Shown here in pieces: positions 55,734-64,000 of a stretch of 64,000 bases of DNA (position 1 is its first letter; every line of letters begins with the position of its first letter). The position numbers and the translations under genes are program-made. The DNA comes from Lysobacter sp. K5869 (lineage in GTDB: Bacteria; Pseudomonadota; Gammaproteobacteria; Xanthomonadales; Xanthomonadaceae), in assembly GCF_018847975.1 (NCBI RefSeq), contig NZ_CP072597.1, positions 5,433,001 to 5,497,000 of the forward strand. The letters are read 5' to 3'. The notes beneath the pieces were generated by a model, which was given only the letters and a program-made list of their open reading frames with translations, had not been told where the DNA came from and did not search any database.

Positions 55734-55916
55734 GGGGCGCGGAGGCGGCTGAATGGAGGGGGTCAGTCTAGTGGGTGTGGGTGGGCGGCCCAAGCCGTCG
55801 GCTGGGTTGGGGACGAGGGGAGGAAAGGCTCCAGACCGGTCGAAGTGCCGGCGGCCAGCGGGGCACCCGACGCGGGGGAATCGCGCGCGATTGGGGTGGC
55901 GTCGTAAGCGGGGCGG

Positions 55917-55944
55917 CGCGGTCGCGGCTTGCGCCGCTCCTACA
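55917..55944. repeat. Single inverted TGTAGGAGCGGCGCAAGCCG repeat
   Basis: CGCGGTCGCGGCTTGCGCCG then CTCCTACA. No direct partner is seen within 200 bases. The surrounding 434-base gap (55734-56167) otherwise holds only the hairpin at 56039. Confidence 0.75.
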
Positions 55945-56038
55945 GGGGGCCGGCCGTGGCTACGGCTTAGGTGAGGCGGGTGGGGATTCGGTGCTTCGCG
56001 GGCGGCGACGGTGGAACTCACGTCGCTGCGTATGGGTG

Positions 56039-56070
56039 TGCCCCGCCGCGGATCCTTCCGCGGCGGGGCA
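56039..56070. repeat. GC-rich perfect hairpin downstream of comEA
   Basis: TGCCCCGCCGCGGA and TCCGCGGCGGGGCA form a perfect 14-bp stem with a TCCT loop. Read on the minus strand it lies about 100 bases beyond the comEA stop. There is no T-tract, so a classical terminator is not supported. Confidence 0.65.
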
Positions 56071-56167
56071 GCATACTTCCGTGTCCAGGGACCTCCCCCC
56101 GAATCCTTCGGGCCTCCTTGCCCGATCAGCTACCGGCTCCGCATCCGTACGGTGCCGGCAGGCTTGT

Positions 56168-56509
56168 TCAGCGCTTGCTGGCGGCGCGCGGCGCCGCGAT
56201 GGCGCCGGCGGTGTTGGTGGGGCGACCCTGCGCCGGCGCCCCGCCCACCACAATACGGTCCCGGTTCTTTTCCACCGTCTTCAGACCGATCCCCTTGACC
56301 AGGGCCAGCTGCTCGACGCTGCGGAAGGCCCCGTTGGCCTTGCGGTAAGCGACGATCGCTTCTGCCTTGGACGCCCCGATGTTGAGCAGCACGCGGTCCA
56401 GCGTGGCGGCATCGGCGCTGTTGATATTGACCTTCTCCGAGGCGTAGGCGCTGCCGGCGAGGACCAGCGAGAGCACCAGCGACTTGGCGATGAGGGCAAA
56501 CGATTTCAT
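56168..56509 (-). CDS. ComEA-like helix-hairpin-helix protein
   Basis: 113 residues. Signal peptide MKSFALIAKSLVLSLVLAGS to AYA, then a helix-hairpin-helix DNA-binding pair: VNINSADAATLDRVLLNIGA (first HhH) and VEQLALVKGIGLKTVEKNRD (second). ComEA proteins bind incoming DNA in the periplasm during natural transformation. The C-terminal tail is Ala/Gly-rich. The ATG at 56509 is chosen for its signal peptide and the AAGGAG just upstream on the minus strand. The gene stands alone, as is common in Gammaproteobacteria. Confidence 0.87.
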   Translation of the reverse strand: MKSFALIAKSLVLSLVLAGSAYASEKVNINSADAATLDRVLLNIGASKAEAIVAYRKANGAFRSVEQLALVKGIGLKTVEKNRDRIVVGGAPAQGRPTNTAGAIAAPRAASKR

Positions 56510-56727
56510 GTTGAGCTCCTTGAGATTGGATTCCATTCCAGACCGGCCGACTTGCTTCCTTGAGTCCTTGTCTGCCGGTGGAGACAGTCTCCATGTCTCG
56601 ACGGGCACAGGTTATCGCCGCTCCGGCCCCGGCGAAGTCGGGCGGAGCCGCAGCGCAGGGTAGGAAAAGTCCTACACGCCCCGGCCGGCGTACCATGGTC
56701 GCCTTTCCCAGCTCCGAGGCCCCGTTC

Positions 56728-58221
<1,494 letters not shown>

Positions 58222-58245
58222 GTTTCGCGGCCAAGCGGTGAACGG

Positions 58246-58275
58246 AAAAGCGGGCCTGCGGGTCCGCTTTTTCTT
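58246..58275 (+). terminator. Terminator of the M20 peptidase gene
   Basis: AAAAGCGGGCC / GGTCCGCTTTT with a four-base loop (one G-T pair) is followed by TCTTT, 24 bases after the stop. Confidence 0.85.
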
Positions 58276-58489
58276 TGCGCGAAGCGAACGCGCGAAAGCG
58301 ATGTGAGCCGGCACGGATATCGGCGTCGGCCCGCCGCGGCGATGCCGGGAAACGAGCCGGCAGCGCCCCGCTCCACCGCCGTCGGCGACGGCTTAACGGC
58401 GGTTCAATCCGCCCGCTTTGCCCTCACGCCGCGCCGACGCGCGCGCTCACATGATCCTGGCGCAGTCCCATCCCACCCGGAGGCAAGCC

Positions 58490-58735
58490 ATGTTCGGCGG
58501 CATCATTTCCACGATCATCATCGGCGCGGTCATCGGCATCCTCGCGCGGTTCTTCAAACCCGGCGCCGACCCGATGGGATGGATTCTGACCATCCTGCTC
58601 GGCATCGCCGGCGCTTACGTCGGCAGTCTGGTGTACGGCGGCGGCGGCTTCATCGGCCTGATCGTTTCCGTGGTCTGCGCCATCGTGCTGCTGTTCCTGT
58701 ACGAGTTCATCCGCAGCAAGGCCGCGAAGAGTTGA
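58490..58735 (+). CDS. GlsB/YeaQ/YmgE-type small membrane protein
   Basis: 81 residues, three membrane segments: MFGGIISTIIIGAVIGILAR, MGWILTILLGIAGAYVGSLV and GFIGLIVSVVCAIVLLFLYE. It matches the transglycosylase-associated/YeaQ family of stress-induced inner-membrane proteins; no enzyme activity is established. The ribosome site CGGAGG lies eight bases before the ATG at 58490. Upstream in-frame ATGs would add non-hydrophobic residues and are unlikely. A strong terminator follows. Confidence 0.9.
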   Translation: MFGGIISTIIIGAVIGILARFFKPGADPMGWILTILLGIAGAYVGSLVYGGGGFIGLIVSVVCAIVLLFLYEFIRSKAAKS

Positions 58736-58760
58736 GCGGCGATCCTCGCGTCGCTTGAGC

Positions 58761-58794
58761 GAACGCCCCGGTGGAAGCCGGGGCGTTCTTTTTT
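58761..58794 (+). terminator. Terminator of the GlsB-like gene
   Basis: GAACGCCCCGG / CCGGGGCGTTC with a six-base loop is followed by TTTTTT, 26 bases after the stop. Confidence 0.93.
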
Positions 58795-58834
58795 GGGTGG
58801 GGCGTCGGTCGCGCGGTTGCGTCGTGGTTGTGTT

Positions 58835-58920
58835 GGCGCGGTCGCGGCTTACGCCGCTCCTACAAGGGGCTCACGAAGCCGCGTGGCGCCTGTAGGAGCG
58901 GCGTAAGCCGCGACCGCGCC
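58835..58920. repeat. 86-bp outward-facing repeat pair
   Basis: GGCGCGGTCGCGGCTTACGC to CTCCTACA, then a short spacer, then TGTAGGAGCGGCGTAAGCCG to CGACCGCGCC: 30-base perfect arms. Same architecture as 23223-23304. It lies between the convergent GlsB-like and cysNC genes. Confidence 0.88.
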
Positions 58921-58955
58921 GCGACAAGCGCGGCGCAAGCACGAAGCCTTGCGGC

Positions 58956-60944
58956 TCAGTCCCGCAGATAATCGACCACGCGCTGCGCCAGCGTTTGCGG
59001 ATCGTCGTCGAGCGTAGCCAGATGCAATTCCGGCGCGTCGGGCGCTTCGTACGGCGAATCGATGCCGGTGAAGTTGGGAATCTTGCCGGCGCGCGCCTTG
59101 GCGTACAGGCCCTTGACGTCGCGGCGCTCGGCCTCTTCCATCGGCGTATCGACGAACACCTCGACGAATTCGTCGGCGCCGAACAGCTCGCGCGCCAGCT
59201 GCCGCTCGGCGCGGAACGGCGAGATGAAACTCACCAGCACGATCAGGCCCGCGTCGGTCATCAGCTTGGCGACTTCGGCGACGCGGCGGATGTTCTCGAC
59301 CCGGTCGGCGTCGGTGAAACCCAAATCCTTGTTCAAGCCATGGCGGACGTTGTCGCCGTCGAGGATGAAGGTGTGGTGGCCGAGCCCGTGCAACTGCTTG
59401 TCGACCAGATTGGCGATGGTCGATTTGCCCGAACCCGACAGGCCGGTGAACCACACGCAGCGCGGCTTCTGCCGCTTGGCCTGGGCGCGCGCGGACTTGT
59501 CGACGTCGACCGGCTGCCAGTGGATGTTCTCGGCGCGGCGCAGGGCGAAATCGAGGGTGCCGGCGGCGACGGTGGCGTTAGTCTGGCGGTCGATCAGCAC
59601 GAAGCTGCCGAGCTCGCGGTTGTCGCGATAGGCCTCGAACGCGATCGGCTGGTCCAGGCCCAGGTTGCACCACGCCACTTCGTTGAGCTCGAGCCGGCGC
59701 GCGGCCAGTTCGGCCTGGGTGTTGACGTCGATCTTGTGCTTGATCTCGGTGACGCTGGCGGTGACGGTGCGCGCGCCGATCTTGAGCCAATAGGAGCGGC
59801 CCGGCAGCAGCGGGTTCGCATCCATCCACAGCAGGTGCGCGGCGAACTGATCGGCCACCTGCGCCGGCTGCGCGGCGCTGGCGATCACGTCGCCGCGGCT
59901 GATGTCGAGTTCGTCGGCCAGCGTCAGCGTCACCGCCTGCCCGGCCGTCGCCTGTTGCAGATCGCCGTCGGCGGTGACGATGCGCTGCACGCGCGAGCGC
60001 CGGCCCGACGGCAGCGCGACGATCTCGTCGCCCGGACGCACGCGGCCCGCGGCGATGGTGCCGGCGAAGCCGCGGAAATCCTGATGCGGACGGTTGACCC
60101 ACTGCACCGGCAGGCGCAGGCCCAACTCGGCGCCGTTGCGCGACGCGTCCACGGTTTCCAGATGTTCGAGCACGCTCGGCCCGCGATACCACGGGGTGGC
60201 CGGCGAGCGCGCGGTGAGGTTGTCGCCGTTGAGCGCCGACAGCGGCACCGCCTGCACGTGCGCGATGCCGAGCTTGGCCGCCAGTTCGCGGTATTCGCCG
60301 ACGATGCGCTCGAACACGGCCTGATCGAAATCGACCAGATCCATCTTGTTGACCGCCAGCAGCACATGGCGGATGCCCAGCAGCGACACGATGTAGCTGT
60401 GGCGGCGGGTCTGGGTCAGCAAGCCCTTGCGCGCGTCCACCAGCACCACGGCGAGGTCCGCGGTGGAGGCGCCGGTCGCCATGTTGCGGGTGTACTGCTC
60501 GTGGCCCGGGCAATCGGCGACGATGAACTTGCGCCGTTCGGTGCCGAAATAACGGTAGGCCACGTCGATGGTGATGCCCTGCTCGCGCTCGGCGGCGAGG
60601 CCGTCGACCAGCAGCGCAAAGTCGATCTCGCCGTTGCGGGTGCCGTGACGGCGGCTGTCGGCGTCGAGCGCCGCCAGCTGATCCTCGAACAGGCGCTGGG
60701 TGTCGTGCAGCAAACGCCCGATCAGCGTGCTCTTGCCGTCGTCGACGCTGCCGCAGGTGATGAAACGCAGCTGGCTCTTGCTTTCGTGTTGGCGCAGGTA
60801 ATCGGCGACGGCGTCGCCGGCCGGATCGCCGGCGCGCTCGCCCTGGCGCGCGGACGGCGCGGCGAAGGCCAGCACGCTGGCGCCGCCTTCGTGGGCGGCG
60901 GCCGCGTCGGCGCGCGCGGCGAGGGTTTGGGCTTCGGCGTTCAT
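58956..60944 (-). CDS. cysNC: Bifunctional sulfate adenylyltransferase subunit 1 / APS kinase
   Basis: 662 residues. N-terminal GTPase CysN (about 45-450): [36 protein letters not shown] and NKMD. C-terminal APS kinase CysC (about 465-662): [35 protein letters not shown] and [16 protein letters not shown] with the catalytic Ser. It makes APS from sulfate and ATP with CysD and then phosphorylates it to PAPS. The fusion is common in xanthomonads. Its start overlaps the cysD stop by one base (TGATG). Confidence 0.95.
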   Translation of the reverse strand: MNAEAQTLAARADAAAAHEGGASVLAFAAPSARQGERAGDPAGDAVADYLRQHESKSQLRFITCGSVDDGKSTLIGRLLHDTQRLFEDQLAALDADSRRHGTRNGEIDFALLVDGLAAEREQGITIDVAYRYFGTERRKFIVADCPGHEQYTRNMATGASTADLAVVLVDARKGLLTQTRRHSYIVSLLGIRHVLLAVNKMDLVDFDQAVFERIVGEYRELAAKLGIAHVQAVPLSALNGDNLTARSPATPWYRGPSVLEHLETVDASRNGAELGLRLPVQWVNRPHQDFRGFAGTIAAGRVRPGDEIVALPSGRRSRVQRIVTADGDLQQATAGQAVTLTLADELDISRGDVIASAAQPAQVADQFAAHLLWMDANPLLPGRSYWLKIGARTVTASVTEIKHKIDVNTQAELAARRLELNEVAWCNLGLDQPIAFEAYRDNRELGSFVLIDRQTNATVAAGTLDFALRRAENIHWQPVDVDKSARAQAKRQKPRCVWFTGLSGSGKSTIANLVDKQLHGLGHHTFILDGDNVRHGLNKDLGFTDADRVENIRRVAEVAKLMTDAGLIVLVSFISPFRAERQLARELFGADEFVEVFVDTPMEEAERRDVKGLYAKARAGKIPNFTGIDSPYEAPDAPELHLATLDDDPQTLAQRVVDYLRD

Positions 60945-61924
60945 CAGAAATAGCCCTCCTGCTTCTTGCGCTCCATCGAAGCGGAAGGATCGTGATCGAT
61001 CATGCGGCCCTGGCGTTCGGAGGTGGTCGCCACCAGCATCTCGGCGATGATCTTTTCCAGCGTGTCGGCTTCCGATTCGATCGCGCCGGTCAGCGGATAG
61101 CAGCCCAGGGTGCGGAAGCGCACGTTGCGCAACTGCGGGGTTTCGCCGGCGCGCAGCGGCAGGCGTTCGTCGTCGACCAGGATCAGCGCGCCGTCGCGCT
61201 CGACCACCGGACGCTGCGCCGCGAAGTACAACGACGGCACCGGGATGCGCTCGCGGTAGATGTACAGCCACACGTCGAGTTCGGTCCAGTTCGAGATCGG
61301 AAACACGCGCACGCTTTCGCCGGAATGGATGCGGGTGTTGTAGAGATTCCACAGTTCGGGGCGCTGGTTCTTCGGGTCCCAGCGGTGCTGCGGATTGCGG
61401 AACGAGAAGATGCGTTCCTTGGCCCGCGACTTCTCTTCGTCGCGGCGCGCGCCGCCGATGGCGGCGTCGAACTTGTTCCAGTCCAGCGCCTGCTTCAGCG
61501 CCTGGGTCTTCATCACGTCGGTGTGCACGGCGGCGCCGTGGCTGACCGGGCCGATGTTCTGGGCCAGGCCGTCGGGATTCATGTGCACGCGCAGGTCGAT
61601 GCCGGTCTCGGCGGCGCGGCGGTCGCGGAAGGCGATCATTTCGCGGAACTTCCAGCCGGTGTCCACGTGCAGCAGCGGGATCGGCGGACGCGCGGGGTAG
61701 AAGGCCTTGAGCAGCAGGTGCAGCAGCACCGAGCTGTCCTTGCCGATGGAATAGAGCATCACCGGGTTGCGGAACTCGGCCGCGACCTCGCGCAGGATGT
61801 GGATGCTCTCGGCTTCGAGCCGGTCGAGGTGGCTCAGCGCCGACGCCGGCAGCACGGGGGCGTCGGCGGCCACGGCGGCCGGCTCGGGGGACAACGCGAC
61901 GATCGATTCGGGTGACGCACTCAT
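60944..61924 (-). CDS. cysD: Sulfate adenylyltransferase subunit 2
   Basis: 326 residues. PP-loop ATPase-type subunit: [20 protein letters not shown] (SxGKDS loop), [36 protein letters not shown], and [20 protein letters not shown]. It catalyses adenylation of sulfate, driven by the CysN GTPase encoded next. The N-terminal 25 residues are an Ala/Pro-rich extension not found in E. coli CysD. It is the first gene of the cysD-cysNC operon and diverges from cysJ. Confidence 0.95.
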   Translation of the reverse strand: MSASPESIVALSPEPAAVAADAPVLPASALSHLDRLEAESIHILREVAAEFRNPVMLYSIGKDSSVLLHLLLKAFYPARPPIPLLHVDTGWKFREMIAFRDRRAAETGIDLRVHMNPDGLAQNIGPVSHGAAVHTDVMKTQALKQALDWNKFDAAIGGARRDEEKSRAKERIFSFRNPQHRWDPKNQRPELWNLYNTRIHSGESVRVFPISNWTELDVWLYIYRERIPVPSLYFAAQRPVVERDGALILVDDERLPLRAGETPQLRNVRFRTLGCYPLTGAIESEADTLEKIIAEMLVATTSERQGRMIDHDPSASMERKKQEGYF

Positions 61925-62306
61925 CGGAGGAGGACTCGCAAGCCGCGTTCCCGTTGCGGCCGGGCGACGCGGCGGCGCCCGGGCGGTCGATTCGGTCCGG
62001 TTCCAAGGGCCGCCGCCGATCTTGCCTGTGCAATCCGGCCGGCGACCATCGAACCACATCCGTCGCGGTTTGGCCCGGATGGCGGGCCGTGGCGCACGGA
62101 TCGAACGCGCATTGCGTCGCGATCCGCCGCCCCGCGGCGGCGGCCGGAGCGGGCGTACCCTCCCCCGGCCATGGCTGGCATTAGAAATCCCCCCGGATTC
62201 GGGGAGAAATGAACGCAAGGCATTAACGAATAACCGAGCATCCTTTCCGCGCGCCGGGCGCGCGCTCGTAGCCTGCGGACTCCAAAGCCACACGCAGACC
62301 GCCACC
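61925..62306. other. Divergent cysD-cysJ promoter region
   Basis: 382 bases between the starts of cysD (minus) and cysJ (plus). The only AT-richer stretch is about 62180-62240 (TTAGAAATCC, GCATTAACGAATAACC), a natural place for the promoters and for a CysB-type activator, though no site was proven. CCCCCGGATTCGGGG (about 62190-62204) is a short palindrome. No open frame is convincing. Confidence 0.5.
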
Positions 62307-64000
62307 GTGCCTGCCGCCGCCCCGTCCGCCCTCGCGTCCGCCGCCCCCGCCCTGCTCGCCGCGCCGCTGCCGGCCGACCGGCTGGATTCGCTCGCCCGCC
62401 TCACCGACGGCCTGGACCGCGACAGCCTGTGGTGGCTGTCCGGCTACGCCGCCGGCCTCGCCCGCTCCGGCCTGACGCCCACGCCCATCGCCGCGGCCAT
62501 CGCGCCGGAAGCCAAGAGCGGCGAACGCCTGAGCGTGGTCTACGGCAGCCAGACCGGCAACGCCAAGCGTCTGGCCGAACAACTGGCCGCGCAGGCCGAA
62601 GCTGCGGGCCTGAGCGTGCGCCTGCTGCGCGCCGACGCGTACCCGACCCGCGAACTCAAGACCGAGCGCCTGCTGTATCTGGTGGTCAGCACCCAGGGCG
62701 ACGGCGATCCGCCGGACGACGCGCGCGGCCTGATCGAGTTCATCGCCGGCAAGCGCGCGCCCGAGCTCAAGGGCGTGCACTACGCCGTGCTCGGCCTGGG
62801 CGATTCCAGCTATCCGCAGTTCTGCGCCATCGGCGCCCAGCTCGACGCGCGCTTGGCCGAACTCGGCGCCACCCGCGCCTTCGCCCGCGGCGACGCCGAC
62901 CTCGACATCGAAACCGTGTCCGGCCCGTGGCTGCAGCAAGCGCTGACCCAGGCCCGCGAAACCCTGAAGCCGGCCGCCGCGCATCTGGCCACGGTGACGC
63001 CGCTGCGCCCGATCGCGCCGGCCGCGCCGGCCTACCACCGCGACGCGCCGTTCGCGGCCGAGCTGATCGGCAACCGCCGCCTGATCGCCCGCGCCAGCAG
63101 CGCGCGCGGCGCGGTCGACGCGGACAAGGACATCCGCCACATCGAACTGTCGCTGGAAGATTCCGGCCTGCACTACCAGCCCGGCGACGCGCTCGGCCTG
63201 TGGCCGCGCAATCCGCCCGCGCTGGTGCAGGCGGTGCTGGAGACCCTGCAACTCGACGGCGAGGCCGCCGTCGCCCACGGCGGCCAGAGCCTGCCGCTGC
63301 GCCAATGGCTGGGCGAGAAGCGCGAACTGACCAAGCTCGCGCGCCCGTTCGTGGCCAGCCACGCCGCGCATGCGCGCAGCGACGAACTCAACCGCCTGCT
63401 CGCGCCCGACCAATCCGCGTCGCTGGCCGAACTGCTGGCGCGCACCCAGGTGATCGACCTGCTGCAGCGCTACGACGGCGCGTGGTCGGCCGAGGAACTG
63501 GTCGCCGCGCTGCGCCCGCTGACCCCGCGTCTGTACTCCATCGCCTCCAGCCAGAAAGCCGTGGGCGAGGAAGCGCACCTGACCGTGGCCCACGTCGAGT
63601 ACGCGAACGAATCCGGCCTGCGCTGGGGCGCGGCCTCGCACCAACTCGCCAGCGCCGAGGAAGGCGAGCGTCTGCCGGTGTTCATCGAACACAACGAGCG
63701 TTTCCGCCTGCCCGCCGACGGCAGCCGCGACATCGTCATGATCGGCCCGGGCACCGGCGTCGCGCCGTTCCGCGGTTTCGTCCAGGACCGCGCCGCCGAC
63801 GGCGCCTCGGGCCGCAACTGGCTGCTGTTCGGCAACCCGCATTTCCGCACCGATTTCCTCTATCAGACCGAATGGCAGGCGGCGCTGAAGTCCGGCCAGC
63901 TGCATCGCCTGGATTTGGCGTTCTCGCGCGATCAGGCGCACAAGGTCTACGTCCAGCACCGCCTGCGCGAACACGGCCGCGCGCTGTACGACTGGCTGCA
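62307..64000 (+). CDS. cysJ: Assimilatory sulfite reductase flavoprotein subunit (3' end beyond window)
   Basis: About 564 residues are visible, of roughly 600 expected. It passes electrons from NADPH via FAD and FMN to the sulfite reductase haemoprotein. FMN/flavodoxin domain: [35 protein letters not shown] and [15 protein letters not shown] domain: [25 protein letters not shown] domain: [20 protein letters not shown] and [17 protein letters not shown]. The first residues (ALAS, APAL) are Ala-rich, followed by [24 protein letters not shown] at 62307 is the best start; no in-frame ATG was found. It lacks membrane helices, unlike the paralogue at 52792. Confidence 0.92.
   Translation, partial: MPAAAPSALASAAPALLAAPLPADRLDSLARLTDGLDRDSLWWLSGYAAGLARSGLTPTPIAAAIAPEAKSGERLSVVYGSQTGNAKRLAEQLAAQAEAAGLSVRLLRADAYPTRELKTERLLYLVVSTQGDGDPPDDARGLIEFIAGKRAPELKGVHYAVLGLGDSSYPQFCAIGAQLDARLAELGATRAFARGDADLDIETVSGPWLQQALTQARETLKPAAAHLATVTPLRPIAPAAPAYHRDAPFAAELIGNRRLIARASSARGAVDADKDIRHIELSLEDSGLHYQPGDALGLWPRNPPALVQAVLETLQLDGEAAVAHGGQSLPLRQWLGEKRELTKLARPFVASHAAHARSDELNRLLAPDQSASLAELLARTQVIDLLQRYDGAWSAEELVAALRPLTPRLYSIASSQKAVGEEAHLTVAHVEYANESGLRWGAASHQLASAEEGERLPVFIEHNERFRLPADGSRDIVMIGPGTGVAPFRGFVQDRAADGASGRNWLLFGNPHFRTDFLYQTEWQAALKSGQLHRLDLAFSRDQAHKVYVQHRLREHGRALYDWL

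Overview
The window is high-GC, gene-dense DNA from a gammaproteobacterium of the Xanthomonadaceae. Lysobacter or a close relative is the best guess. This rests on the xanthomonad-type suf operon with an Rrf2 regulator and a terminal Rieske protein, an effector with a Xanthomonadales T4SS-type C-terminal domain, TonB-dependent receptors, a fused CysNC, and many copies of an intergenic repeat starting TGTAGGAGCGGCGTAAGCCG. Nothing in the window names the species. No tRNA, rRNA, CRISPR array or intact insertion sequence was seen.

Layout. 1-2.9 kb (minus): a three-gene MukBEF-like condensin operon of the MksFEB/Wadjet JetABC kind, with the ATPase running off the left edge. 3.1-7.2 kb: fadH, a SleB-like hydrolase and a glutathione S-transferase. 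8-13.6 kb (minus): propionate genes prpC, prpB and prpE around a SUFU-domain protein. 13.8-16 kb: glycine-zipper protein, alpha/beta hydrolase and OsmC. 16.3-29.8 kb (plus): an EF-G paralogue, MscS channel, thioredoxin-like protein, LysE exporter, YebE-like protein, three lipoproteins, PIN-domain protein, AraC regulator with EamA transporter, and a TonB receptor. 30-36.7 kb (minus): a secreted protein, a DUF5916 barrel, patatin and 3-hydroxybutyrate dehydrogenase, and a SET-domain protein. 37-44 kb (plus): suf operon regulator-B-[two-gene insert]-C-D-S-GNAT-Rieske. 44.1-46.1 kb (minus): calpain-like effector plus lipoprotein. 46.4-54.4 kb (plus): a Fur-box-headed iron operon of seven genes. 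55-58.7 kb: HutD, ComEA, an M20 peptidase and a GlsB-like membrane protein. 59-64 kb: cysD-cysNC (minus) diverging from cysJ (plus, cut by the right edge).

Most interesting systems. (1) A calpain-fold cysteine protease with a C-terminal XVIPCD-like secretion domain sits next to a lipoprotein. This is the layout of a type IV secretion antibacterial effector and its immunity protein. (2) The Fur-controlled operon encodes a catecholate receptor, PiuC, a PepSY membrane protein, a DUF2271 protein with a perfect ApbE flavinylation motif (DGVSGAT), a DUF4198 protein, ApbE itself and a membrane-anchored flavin reductase. Together they suggest an electron route to the periplasm for reducing iron-siderophores. 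(3) A nucleotidyltransferase/small-protein pair of toxin-antitoxin character is inserted by overlapping codons between sufB and sufC. (4) The MksE-like and MksF-like proteins carry long tails of opposite charge character.

The intergenic DNA is unusually structured. It holds a family of about 164-169-bp elements with terminal inverted repeats (four clear copies, one decayed), 82-86-bp outward-facing pairs of the same palindrome, a 126-bp tandem array, and five long inverted repeats whose arms are built from GGGAA or GGAGATAG words.
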